From Parietichytrium sp. I65-24A (taxonomy: Eukaryota > Sar > Bigyra > Thraustochytrida > Thraustochytriidae), in the NCBI GenBank assembly GCA_012862575.1, contig BLSF01000015.1:185545-249544 (forward strand): DNA of 64,000 nt, read 5' to 3'. Each line of letters starts with the position of its first letter. Position 1 is the first letter of the stretch. Position numbers and translations under genes: made by a program. The notes below the pieces were generated by a model. That model saw nothing but the letters and a program-made list of their open reading frames with translations, had not been told where the DNA came from and made no database searches. This document shows, piece after piece, positions 22,816 to 32,492 of this stretch.

Positions 22816-25291
22816 CGTGCCGCGCACCGAGTCGTCCCGATTCCGTCCCACTGTCCCACTGTCCCAATGTCCCAATGTCCGCGCGACCGTATGTATACCT
22901 GCTCAACTTCAACTTCAACCACTCCAAGGATGGATGGATGGACGGATGGATGGATGGTCGGCCGTGGTGTCCTCGCTCCTTCGTTTCAGAGAGAGAGTAT
23001 GTGTGTGTGTCTGTGTGGGGAAGAGAGCAGCAGGACGCGGGCGTGCGCGGAGTCCGGTAGGCGAGTGTGCGGTGTCCCCGAGGACACTTTTGCCATCAAT
23101 GAGCCACTACTCACTATCACTCACTCACTCACTCGGTCGCTTGCAGGAGCAGTGCCACGGCTAGCAGTTGAATAGCGACCTGGATAGGAGTGGCTTGCCG
23201 CCAAGATGTTGATTGACAGTGAGTGTCAAGACTGTGAAGCAAGCACGCAAGGAGGAGGAGGAGAGATGGAACGAAGGGGCGATGTCTCACTGTGGATTTC
23301 GTGGTAGAGAAGCTGCTAGCGCGAAAGGTATTCGCCGCTCAGTCAAATGTCTCTTTGACTGTCTCCAAAGCCTCTTTATCGCAAGAGAAGAACCCAATCC
23401 TCAATCCTCGGAATGACACAGAATGACACAGATGAGAGAGAGACACATAGAGAGACGGAGAGAATGGATGCGGAGAACCGGCCGCACCTACGGCTGATGT
23501 TAGTAGTCGGTAGCGTCGTCACGGTTCTGGACCGTCTCCTACATGGTGCTCCTAGCAGTTCCGGCAGTTCTGTTAACGAAAGCACTATGGATAGCGGTAT
23601 ATGAGAGGATACGGGGAGGGGCTTCTATCGATATGTGTAGGTAGGACTATACGTCGCTGTCTCCTCAACGTTGAGGAGCATTAGGGGAGGTAGCTATATA
23701 CTACGGTAGAATTCGATAAAAGTCCATGGGATCCGATGAAGATGCTAGTACTACAATTACTAGGTGGCGTAAGCGACTGGCCTAGAGGAGCCGGTGGCTT
23801 GATATAGGAGCCGATGGCTGGTATATCTTCACTACTCTCCACTACCATTGCTCGCTATGGACAGTGGATACATCGACCTACGATCACCAAAATTCGTTCC
23901 GCAATCATGCTCGATGAGCGAGCGCTTCTTTGTTCCTTTATGGTCGCTCACGTTGTTCACGAGCAACGAACTGCTCGCCGTATGCGGAAACTGGATCGCT
24001 CGCACACCTTCCATATCAGTAATAGCCCCTTAACACTTTCGTTAGAACGGGGCGGGGTGCACACCTGGGGGTCTTACTACAGGATTAATGCAAACTATAC
24101 AATATGGTGCTCTTTGACTCGAGTCCATTTTTTCAAGTTTTGCAAAAGCATTTGACAACAACATTTTTGTTTTCATGAACGAGTCCTTGTCGATTGGAAG
24201 TGTGAAACTTAGTGAAATGATATGAAATGATGAAGGAAATGAGATTACTCGTGCGCAAGCGTTGAAACGGGAGACGATCTGCTCCATCGTCCAAAGACGA
24301 GAGCGAAAGCGCCAACCAAATAACCAAATGCGGAATGCTAAATGCGGAATGTGCTCCGTGTTCGAGCGAAAGGCCCTCGAAGCATCTCGAAGCGCGCGTA
24401 ACTGAGTTAACTGAGTACCACGCTACTGAGAGACACGTGCTTGGCAGTCTTGGCGGCAAGACAATCAACAATTACAATCACCCAGAAGAGAGCAAGAAGC
24501 AAGAAGCGAGAAGCGACGGGTAATGAGCACATAGGACTATAGATGGAAGAGGAGCTCTCACCAGTCCATCAGTCAATCCGAATAAGTTAGTGCAGTGATG
24601 TCCAGCGTGCCATGTCACGCTCTGCAGATCTCTGCAGTCCATCGCCGCTTGCATGGATTGAACAAGTCCATCTCAATTGAAAAAGTTCATTCGGACTTTG
24701 TCGGAGCAGACAAGGCATGACGGTCCAAACGACGCCCAAATCGACGCCGTGGCAGAGCAACAAGAGCAACAAGAGGAACAAGAGCAACGCCGACTGTTTA
24801 TCTGTTTTACCTGTTTTCTTCTTTTGCCATCTTGTGCCCTCTACTTCTCACGCTTGCTGTGCTTGCTGTGGCTGACAGAGAGCCGCAATTTCCCTGCGAG
24901 TGAGAAATAGTGAGAGGGGGCGAGAGGAATTGTACAGGTACTGTACGGCCGCATTATAGCGCCGCCTTCTGCACCTCAGTGAGGACATACGCCTCGCCAA
25001 CTCGCACGCGAAAACACTGTACTGACTGTACTGACTGTGAGCACTGGCAGTGGGCACAGTGGGCACCTTGGCAAATTATCGCTGGAGAGACAAAGTAGGC
25101 GAGCAGCACAGCAAGACTCGGGCGAGACTGTCGCTGCTTGGAGCTGCTTGGACTTTGCTCGACGTTCGCCACTTCAGTTCTCCTCGTGGTCTGAGAAGAA
25201 GGAGCTGACAGGGAGCAGAGCAGAGCAGAGCAGGGCAGAGAACAGAGTGTCGGCGAAGAACGGGGTAAAGAGCAAGGAACACGCGTACAAA
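22816..25291. other. Intergenic region between the divergent TTL-like and PH genes
   Basis: Contains the promoters of the minus-strand TTL-like gene (left) and the plus-strand PH gene (right). No coding region can be supported. It includes GTCCCAATGTCCCAATGTCC just before the TTL-like start, a GGAT microsatellite, CACT repeats near 23110, and a CTAG/TAGTA-rich patch at about 23500-23830. Confidence 0.55.
22929..22963. repeat. GGAT/GGAC microsatellite
   Basis: GGATGGATGG-type units with one GGAC variant, about 115 bases upstream of the TTL-like start codon. Confidence 0.85.
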
Positions 25292-26296
25292 ATGCGCAAG
25301 TCCACCAAAAGAAGCTCTGTGCTGGGCAGCAAGGCACAAGAGGTCCTTGGCCTTGGCCCCAACTCAAAGACGCGGGTGCTCCAGGTGCAGAGGCAAGGGT
25401 TTTTAATGAAGAAGCCGTTCTCGAAGAGCATTCACGGCGCATGGCAAAAGAGGTATTTCGTGCTCAAAGACAGTTTCCTTTTCTGGTACAGCTCCAAACC
25501 CGCCTCTACGTTCGACATGTACCCGGCAGGGTGCCTGCCGCTCGGAGGCTGCTCTGTATTTCCCATGGGCAAAGAAAAGGATGGTGGTTTTGTATTCGAA
25601 GTGTCCCACCCAGACTTTGACGGAAACGTGCTCCAGCTCAAGAGCAAGGATAAGGCCGAGGTCGACGACTGGATCAAAGTTCTACAGGATTGCAGCAAGG
25701 CAACTTGGCACAATGCCATTCTCGGAGATGCTCTTATTCAGAAGCTCAAGCACGCAGGATCTGCCATGGAGAAAGATACAGAGGCCGCCTTGCAGGAGGC
25801 AAGGAGAAATGCCGAAGAGTTCTCAGAGATTCGTCAAGAAAAGCAAAAGATTTTGGAGGAGCAGCTCTCTTCGCAGCGCAAGTACGAAGAGGAAATTCTT
25901 CGGGAAAAGGAACGCCGGTTCGAGATTGAAAGTGAATTAGATGGCAAAGAGCAGGCCATTTTGCGCGAGAAGCGTGAGCAAGAAGAGGAGAAAGCGCGAC
26001 TCGAGGCTATGCAGCGCAAACTCGAGGAAGCTTACAAGGCAATAGAGCAGCTCGAGAAGACCCTCGAAAGACGTCAGCGGACTGACTTGGAAGGTATGGC
26101 GTCAAACCCTGAACTACAAGAGCACATTGATGTGATCAAGCGTTTCATGGAAGATCGACATGGCGCTGGAGCCACCCTCCCGTCCCCGCGCAAGTCCTCC
26201 GTAGCTTCTGCTCTGTCGAGACTCTCCAGGGTATCTCTTCGGAGCAGAGCTTCTGTTCCACCAGTACCTGTCCTTGCGGAGCAAGACTCTGAGTAA
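25292..26296 (+). CDS. PH-domain and coiled-coil protein
   Basis: 334 residues from the first ATG (MRKSTKRSS). A pleckstrin-homology domain spans about 35-135: GFLMKKPFSK at strand 1, WQKRYFVLKDSFLFWYSS with the Lys/Arg residues typical of phosphoinositide binding, and the closing helix KAEVDDWIKVLQDCS with its invariant Trp. A long, highly charged coiled coil (about 155-280) follows. The C-terminus is Ser/Arg-rich (SSVASALSRLSRVSLRSRAS), a likely phosphorylation region. A role as a phosphoinositide-targeted membrane adaptor is inferred; the lipid specificity cannot be read. Single exon, but a plus-strand frame at 26402-26641 looks like another C-terminal PH fragment (LDLNFTKL... AEQWTSIF), so the 3' end may be more complex than shown. 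Confidence 0.85.
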   Translation: MRKSTKRSSVLGSKAQEVLGLGPNSKTRVLQVQRQGFLMKKPFSKSIHGAWQKRYFVLKDSFLFWYSSKPASTFDMYPAGCLPLGGCSVFPMGKEKDGGFVFEVSHPDFDGNVLQLKSKDKAEVDDWIKVLQDCSKATWHNAILGDALIQKLKHAGSAMEKDTEAALQEARRNAEEFSEIRQEKQKILEEQLSSQRKYEEEILREKERRFEIESELDGKEQAILREKREQEEEKARLEAMQRKLEEAYKAIEQLEKTLERRQRTDLEGMASNPELQEHIDVIKRFMEDRHGAGATLPSPRKSSVASALSRLSRVSLRSRASVPPVPVLAEQDSE

Positions 26297-27211
26297 AATC
26301 GCCCGCGATATGCTCTTTTGACTTGCTGTCATCTGGAGTAAGGGAATCTGTGTGTTTCTTACATCTCGCTTGCTCTAGCTCTCTAGAAGCTACCGATACA
26401 AGTGCTGAGACGTCCGTCCCTGCAGTCCAAAGAATATCTTGACCTGAATTTTACAAAACTCTGCTTGGTCAGCGGATCCCGCACAGAGGCGGAGCAATGG
26501 ACATCCATTTTCCTCCGTGTCTGTGAAATCACGTCTATGTTGTCGCACATTTGCTGCGAAGATTTCGTTCCTTTATGTCTTGATTCAAGAAGAAATAATG
26601 TTGTTTTGCTACTCCATTCACAAAAACATTTACAGTGTTAATTGAAATAAGCTTTGTAGAATTACACACGTGCGTCCGTGGTCAGTTGACCTTTGGCAAA
26701 CAAAATTTCATCCGCTTTTGGAGCCTTGGTATCCGGCCTTCATCGGAGGCACGAATATCCAAAAGCTATCGTGGCTCTCCATTGGCCCAACACAATCTCA
26801 CGCTATAGACGCAGTTGGCGCCGAATCCATCCAAATCCTTTGCGGTCTGAGTGGGCCGCAATGCTCATTTGGATCTGCCTTGCCTTAATGCTATCAGTTG
26901 CTATCGTGGACTCCACCAAACCCTTCAACTCGAAGACAGCTGCCGCCTTGGTAAACTGTAACGGTAATTTTTGGTTATATTTTTCCGTAGGTGGGACTAT
27001 TGATGCCAATGGCAATTATATTGATGCCAATGTGATTGCGATTGGCACAAGTTCAAGCCGGAAAGGAAAGCCAAGCTTGTGGGGTGTGGGGGACGTGAAG
27101 AGGACGCGCAGGACAGGGGAGAGGCAGTGAATAAAAGTCTGTTTTCTCATCAACAAGGAGGGCGCAACCGTTTGAGCGTATCAAGTGGAGACCGCGACAC
27201 CATACTCTGAA
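26297..27211. other. Intergenic region between the PH and GAF genes
   Basis: Mostly 3' flank of the PH gene and promoter of the GAF gene. A short plus-strand frame at 26402-26641 ends in a motif resembling the last helix of a PH domain, possibly an alternative exon or a decayed duplicate. At 26997-27050 a short imperfect direct repeat reads ATTGATGCCAATG twice. No separate gene can be supported. Confidence 0.45.
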
Positions 27212-28735
27212 ATGGAGCAAGCGGCAGTGCCGGACACGTCGGCGTCCAAGCAAGAGCTGGAGAGCGCGTCAGATTACCTCGCCAAGCACAATTTCAAGAC
27301 CCTCGTGGAGTGGTTCACGGCTGAGGTGATTCTCAACAGACCAAAGGACCCTCTGGCGTTTGTGAGAGACATCGTCTGCGACAAGATTGAGCTTCGGCAA
27401 GGAAGGGCGTACAATCCCGCAGATTGTCTGGCCTACGCGAAGGAGTGCTACCAGGACGCGGCAGACAACGCCGACGATGACGGGCAGATTCACCCAAGAA
27501 AGGTACCGCGCAAGCCTAGTACGATGGCGGACTCACTAGAAATGCGCAAACGGCTAGAGACCTTGGAGCAAGCGATCAAATCGTCAAGGCATATTGCAAA
27601 TGCACTTGATCCACAAGATGCCACCGAAGCAATCATCAAAGAGACTTGCAGTCTGCTCCACTGCGATAGAGCGACCCTTTTCACCATCGATAATATCACC
27701 AACGAACTTCAGCTCATGGTGGCCAAAGGCGCGGAGGAAATCCGACTCCCCATCGGTCAAGGAATTGCTGGCTCTGTGGCCTCTAATGGCAAGCTGACCA
27801 ACATTCCTGACGCCTATCAAGATGCGCGATTTAACAGTGATCACGACGAGAACTCTGGCTACCACACCAAATCAATTTTGGCTGCGCCAGTCGTGGATGC
27901 GGAAGGCACAATCGTCGGTGTGATTCAGGCTATCAACCGATACTCCGAGCGGAGCAAGGCATCGCAAGCAGGAATGGCCAATTACGACGAGGAAACCAAA
28001 GGTGCAGATGCGTCAAACCTGGTACCGTTCACCGATGTGGATGAGGAAATGGTCACTATTTTGGCAGCCCAAGCCGGTATCGCCCTCCACAATGCGCACT
28101 TGTATCAGAGCATATACGCGTCTCAACTTAAGGTGCAATCCCTTCTGGACATCATTCGCGCAATGCACAGCAACCTCGGAATCAACTCCTTACTCTTCAC
28201 GATTACTGAACGTGCGCACGAGCTGGTGGAAGCTGACAGATGCACTATGTTTGTGGCAGACAGGGCAGCGAAAGAGCTCATGTCGCTTCAAGGCGAGGTC
28301 AATCTGCGGATCCCTATGGACAGAGGCATTGCTGGAGAGTGCTGTATGAAGAATGAGATAATCAACATTCAAGACGCATACCAAGACCCTCGTTTCAACC
28401 AGGAAGTAGATAAGAAGAGTGGCTACAGGACGCACACAATCTTGTGTATGCCGTGCCAAGACTCCGACGGGAATGTCGTCGGCGTCATTCAGCTCATCAA
28501 CAAGCGAAAGGGAACTTTCAACGATGAGGATATTCGTGTGATGGACTCATTCTTGGTTATTGCCGGGCCGATCCTTGCCCAGTCACAGCTCGTCCACAAT
28601 AGTTCACATCATAGCCATAAATCAGAGGAGTGGGTTTCAGATAGCGCCATCGTGTCCACAGCTTCTAATGGAAAAGAGCTCAAGGTCATGCACGAGAAGG
28701 CCATTCAAGAGGGCGACGAGGACGGGGAAGAGTAA
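27212..28735 (+). CDS. RIIa-type docking domain plus tandem GAF domains
   Basis: 507 residues from the first ATG. Residues about 18-60 (SDYLAKHNFKTLVEWF, RPKDPLAFVRDIV) resemble the RIIa dimerisation/docking fold used by PKA regulatory subunits and many ciliary proteins to bind amphipathic helices. Two GAF domains follow (about 130-290 and 320-465). Each has the paired blocks IPDAYQDARFN / SGYHTKSILAAPV and IQDAYQDPRFN / SGYRTHTILCMPC, and each ends in GVIQAINR or GVIQLINK followed by an F.D..DE-type sequence. This is the NKFDE-like signature of cyclic-nucleotide-binding GAFs in phosphodiesterases and adenylyl cyclases. No PDE or cyclase catalytic domain is present. A cyclic-nucleotide-sensing regulatory subunit, perhaps flagellar, is inferred. 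The gene is convergent with the docking-complex-like gene 169 bases away. Confidence 0.85.
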   Translation: MEQAAVPDTSASKQELESASDYLAKHNFKTLVEWFTAEVILNRPKDPLAFVRDIVCDKIELRQGRAYNPADCLAYAKECYQDAADNADDDGQIHPRKVPRKPSTMADSLEMRKRLETLEQAIKSSRHIANALDPQDATEAIIKETCSLLHCDRATLFTIDNITNELQLMVAKGAEEIRLPIGQGIAGSVASNGKLTNIPDAYQDARFNSDHDENSGYHTKSILAAPVVDAEGTIVGVIQAINRYSERSKASQAGMANYDEETKGADASNLVPFTDVDEEMVTILAAQAGIALHNAHLYQSIYASQLKVQSLLDIIRAMHSNLGINSLLFTITERAHELVEADRCTMFVADRAAKELMSLQGEVNLRIPMDRGIAGECCMKNEIINIQDAYQDPRFNQEVDKKSGYRTHTILCMPCQDSDGNVVGVIQLINKRKGTFNDEDIRVMDSFLVIAGPILAQSQLVHNSSHHSHKSEEWVSDSAIVSTASNGKELKVMHEKAIQEGDEDGEE

Positions 28736-28904
28736 ATTTCCAGGTGCCTCCAAGTATTTTGCAGGTCTGCTTGTCTCGGCCTCGACGCAAGTCACAGCGG
28801 GAGGTCGCAAAATCAGCCGAAAAGTGAGTTAGAGAAGCGAGAAAACATACTTGACAGAGAGAAGATATTTTTTTTTCAAAAGTTCAGATTGCACTCGTAG
28901 CATT

Positions 28905-31214
28905 TCATTCTGCTGTCGAGTTTTTCTTGTCAAGGTTGCTACCGCCGCCATTTGCCAATTGTGCGTTGCTGCTGTCAATCGTAATTGTGGAGGACCTTCC
29001 TTCTGCCCGCTGAGTGCCCTGCTGCAAAGATGAGGCAAGATGCTTGGAAGAAGCGAGTGCGCTCGGAGTAACCTGGGTTGTCACTTGCATCTGGGCCGAG
29101 ACACGCTTGAGCAACTCCTGGTAGGACAATGGCCTGAGTGTATCTCCATCATGATCGTCGTCGGACCACTCGTCCTCATCTCGCTCTGTCGATGGCAGGG
29201 ACGGTAAACTCTTGACCGGGCGATGCGAGTCCTTCCATGGATCGGTCGGTCTCTGTTTCATCAAAATGTTGTAGATCATGAGCAGCTCAGAAACACGCTG
29301 TTCAATAACCCCAATATACTGGAGGAGATTCTTTTCAGTAATCTCGAGCTTGGGCACCGCTGCCAGCTTGTTCGAGCTCTGGTCGTCAAGACTGTCCAGC
29401 GTGGGGTCCTCGAAGAACGCACCCTTCTTAAGTCTTTTGCGCAGAAAAGTTGCTGCAGACTTTGAATGATTGGTGCGGGGTGAGGATGTGCTGACTGGGG
29501 ATCTTGGGCTGTTGCAAGCCGGTTCCTTTGGCTTGTGTTCCGCCACCTCCTCTTCCTCCTTCAGAGGCTCGTGGGTTCCCATGATTGTCTCCCCTTCACC
29601 AAAACTTGGCGCTCCGGAATTAAACACAAAGTTCTCGATCAATTTCGTGTCACACCCGATACGAACAAACATCGAGGCAACAGAGGACTTGACTTGATCG
29701 ATAATTCGGGCTGCCTTCTTGCCAACCTCCTCGTGCACAGTGGTTCGAAGAGATAATCTCTCCAAGCGATCATCGAGTTGTACCAGGATGGAACGACCAC
29801 TGCTTGTTTCGCCATCCTTCCCGCGGTACTTCTCGATCTCCTCGCGCTCTACGCTGACACTACTTTCTAGCTCCTCGATTTGCTCGCTCAGAAGATTCAC
29901 ATGCGTGAACAGTCTAAAGATCTCTTCCTCCTTCTGCAAGAATACCTCCACCATCTTTGACGGAGTCTCAATACCGGTCTTTGCCTTGATCATGTTGAAA
30001 CCTTGCTCAAGCGTACTTGCCTTCCCTTCAAGTGATTTCAACGCAACTTGGCCGCGAGCAATCTGCCACCTACTTTGCTGTATGCTGCTTTTCAAGGCGT
30101 TTTCCTCGTTCACGGTCAAATTTCCTGCCAGCGCAAGGTTGGAGAGATCGTCGAGGTCCCGAGGGCTAATTTTGTTCGACCCAGAATTATTATTTGGTTG
30201 AGACATTTGCAAACTCTTTCTGCTTTGACCTTTTTCAAACGCTGAGCTGAACGGGGAGAAATGGAGCAGAGCTTTCTTGGCTTCTTCGCGTTTTTTCACC
30301 TCCTCCTCCTCCTCCTTCATCTCCTGGTCGCGCTTTTCGTGCCACAATCGCATGCGCTCGCGGTCAGTCTTGGCATCAACGTAGACGCTAATAGCTTGCC
30401 ACTCATCTTTCATATCCGCGACGACTCGATTTGACTCTTCGGTGACGTGGCGAATAGACTGGCGAATGTCGGCTTCTCGCTCCCGAATCTTTTGTGTCTC
30501 CTCAATAACATGCTCGCGCTCAAGAAGAATGTTTGCTCTTTCATCCTGTAGTTCTCTGTGGAGAATCATATCGTCCATTTGCTGGTGGCGCATGGCGTTA
30601 ATTTTTTCTCGCAAAAGTTTTTCTCGAGTGATCGCTTCGTTCAACCGAAGATGCAAGGCGTCTAGTCGCACAACATACGCGTCTTGGCTGGAATTAAGCT
30701 TCCTCGCTCCTCCTTTAATGTTTTTCTGGTAGCTTCGCAGCTCTTTGCGCACGAACTCCAGCTTCTTGGTAATCTCTGTGATTTGCCTGCCTTGCTGTTC
30801 CACCAATCGTTTCTGCCTCTCAATTTTCCTGACGAGGTCGTTGCTTTCTTCTGTGACGTTAGCGAGGACAGTCATGCCGCTCGCTTTCTTCGTCCTCTGA
30901 CCCCCCGTACTTGTTCCCTCATCGAGAATGCCCAGCCCTACCAACCTCTCCTTCCTCTCTCTGTCTGACAGCTTTTTGAGCACGTCAGCTGTCCGATTCT
31001 TGGCTACCCGATCCACCAACGACACCCTCTCCTTTCCGGAAGCTTCTCCGTAAGCGAACGTCAGCGCTGACTGCTTCTTCTTCCGCTTTCGACCTGCCTC
31101 TGTTGGACTGCCTGGGCTCGATTTGGGCACCGAACTACCTGTGCCTGCTGCGGCTCTCGCGGGCGGTCGCGAAGCGGCCTCTTTGGTTGCGTTCGCGACG
31201 ATGGACTTGAACAT
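28905..31214 (-). CDS. Long coiled-coil protein resembling outer-dynein-arm docking complex subunits (ODA1/CCDC114/CCDC63-like)
   Basis: 769 residues from the first ATG (MFKSIVANATKEAA). After a basic N-terminus, about residues 110-310 form a continuous coiled coil. Its spacing resembles ODA-docking proteins: a first helix (LVRKIERQKRLVEQQG), then LDALHLRLNEAITREKLLREKINAMRH and an IE-S-like block (VIEETQKIREREADIRQSI). Weaker helices continue to about 560. The C-terminal 200 residues are disordered, with Ser/Pro stretches and a Ser-Asn-Gly end. If correct, it anchors outer dynein arms on axonemal doublets. The assignment rests on pattern rather than invariant residues, so any other axonemal or centrosomal coiled-coil protein is possible. 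Single exon; shares a 1.3 kb upstream region with the divergent gene at 32493. Confidence 0.7.
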   Translation of the reverse strand: MFKSIVANATKEAASRPPARAAAGTGSSVPKSSPGSPTEAGRKRKKKQSALTFAYGEASGKERVSLVDRVAKNRTADVLKKLSDRERKERLVGLGILDEGTSTGGQRTKKASGMTVLANVTEESNDLVRKIERQKRLVEQQGRQITEITKKLEFVRKELRSYQKNIKGGARKLNSSQDAYVVRLDALHLRLNEAITREKLLREKINAMRHQQMDDMILHRELQDERANILLEREHVIEETQKIREREADIRQSIRHVTEESNRVVADMKDEWQAISVYVDAKTDRERMRLWHEKRDQEMKEEEEEVKKREEAKKALLHFSPFSSAFEKGQSRKSLQMSQPNNNSGSNKISPRDLDDLSNLALAGNLTVNEENALKSSIQQSRWQIARGQVALKSLEGKASTLEQGFNMIKAKTGIETPSKMVEVFLQKEEEIFRLFTHVNLLSEQIEELESSVSVEREEIEKYRGKDGETSSGRSILVQLDDRLERLSLRTTVHEEVGKKAARIIDQVKSSVASMFVRIGCDTKLIENFVFNSGAPSFGEGETIMGTHEPLKEEEEVAEHKPKEPACNSPRSPVSTSSPRTNHSKSAATFLRKRLKKGAFFEDPTLDSLDDQSSNKLAAVPKLEITEKNLLQYIGVIEQRVSELLMIYNILMKQRPTDPWKDSHRPVKSLPSLPSTERDEDEWSDDDHDGDTLRPLSYQELLKRVSAQMQVTTQVTPSALASSKHLASSLQQGTQRAEGRSSTITIDSSNAQLANGGGSNLDKKNSTAE

Positions 31215-32492
31215 CTTTCTGTGCGTGGCCAAGGCTCAGGGGCCTGTGCGCATCTCCTGATGCTGCAAACCGCAGAGTAGGTTCCAAGTACGAGACGCAG
31301 TCGCTGAGCCAGCTGCTTTCGCGCAGTGCTACGGCTCCCGTGGAGGGCGAAGAGTGGAGCTCCAAATTCTCTGCGCTCTGTGTCGCTCACCACCCCTATC
31401 ACGCCGCGAGCTCGGCTGTTGGCAGACACAACGCTGCCTTTCTGTCTGCCTGTCTATCTAACCCGGACGTCTGTATGGAGGACAATTGTGGCGAACGCAC
31501 TGACGCGCGGTGGCATTCGAGCAGGATGTACTAACAACGAAGCAATTTCCGCTTCCAACCCATCACAAAAAGAAGCGAGTGGTTTTTGCCATGTGCCAAC
31601 AAACAGGTAAAATTCCATTCTAGTTAATTAAAAGCTGTTGTGTAGTTACAACTGGTCCCTTCCTTGTGCAAGTCGAACTAAAACTAACAAATTCAAAACA
31701 CTCGGCAGCACGGCTGCTTGGCTTTTTGTTTTAGTCCACCTGACACGGACACTGACAGCAAAACGCGAAACGACCGTCTCTATGGTCTGATGCTCTCGTT
31801 GCTCGCAGCAAAAGGAGCCAAATAAAAGGGAGCGCAATGCAGAAATCGTTCGAATTCCGAATTCCGATGATCCGCACTGATGACCATCATCATCAGCTTG
31901 AATGTCAACCTACTCTTGGCCAGAGGAGTCTCAGGAGTCTCAGGAGGAGGGCTGACCGTCCGTCCTCCTGTCCGGTAACGGACATCTTGCGTCGACGAGG
32001 ACGTTCACGTGACGGGATCCGTGCAAGTGACAGAGCATTTGCCTTACGAGACTTGCTAAGTTAGTTACGACGCTTGTGACATTTACGAGACTATACTGAC
32101 TATACTTGCGAGGGCTCAAGTTGCTCAAGTTATCTCAAGTTGGAGTCGCTCATAGTCTAATTATACTTTTGTTCGCAACGTTCGGCGCCGGGGTATTGTC
32201 GCGGAGAGGCTGAAGAGGCTGAAGAGGCTGAAGAGGCTGCGACAGTCTCGAAAGCGCAGGTGTGTGTGCGTCTCACGAGGGTAGAGGCTGCGTGGGAATG
32301 AGGCGGGTTGATCGCTCGCAAAGCAGTGATTCAAAGTGCAGCCAGATACGGAAGACCCCTTCGTGAGCCTCGGAGGACAAGGAGATTGTTGGCGTGGGGC
32401 ATATCCATCACGCTTTTGGACACCTTTTGGCCCTTGGAGGAAGCTTCAATTGTTGCAGTTGAAAAAAGTTCAGCTTTCACTTTGGTGGCCAA
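31215..32492. other. Divergent promoter region
   Basis: 1.3 kb between divergent start codons. No gene is supported. Contains a 9-base GAGGCTGAA tandem array (see separate entry). Confidence 0.55.
32204..32240. repeat. GAGGCTGAA tandem repeat (4 copies)
   Basis: Four successive 9-base units GAGGCTGAA (the last incomplete), about 250 bases upstream of the gene at 32493. Confidence 0.9.
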
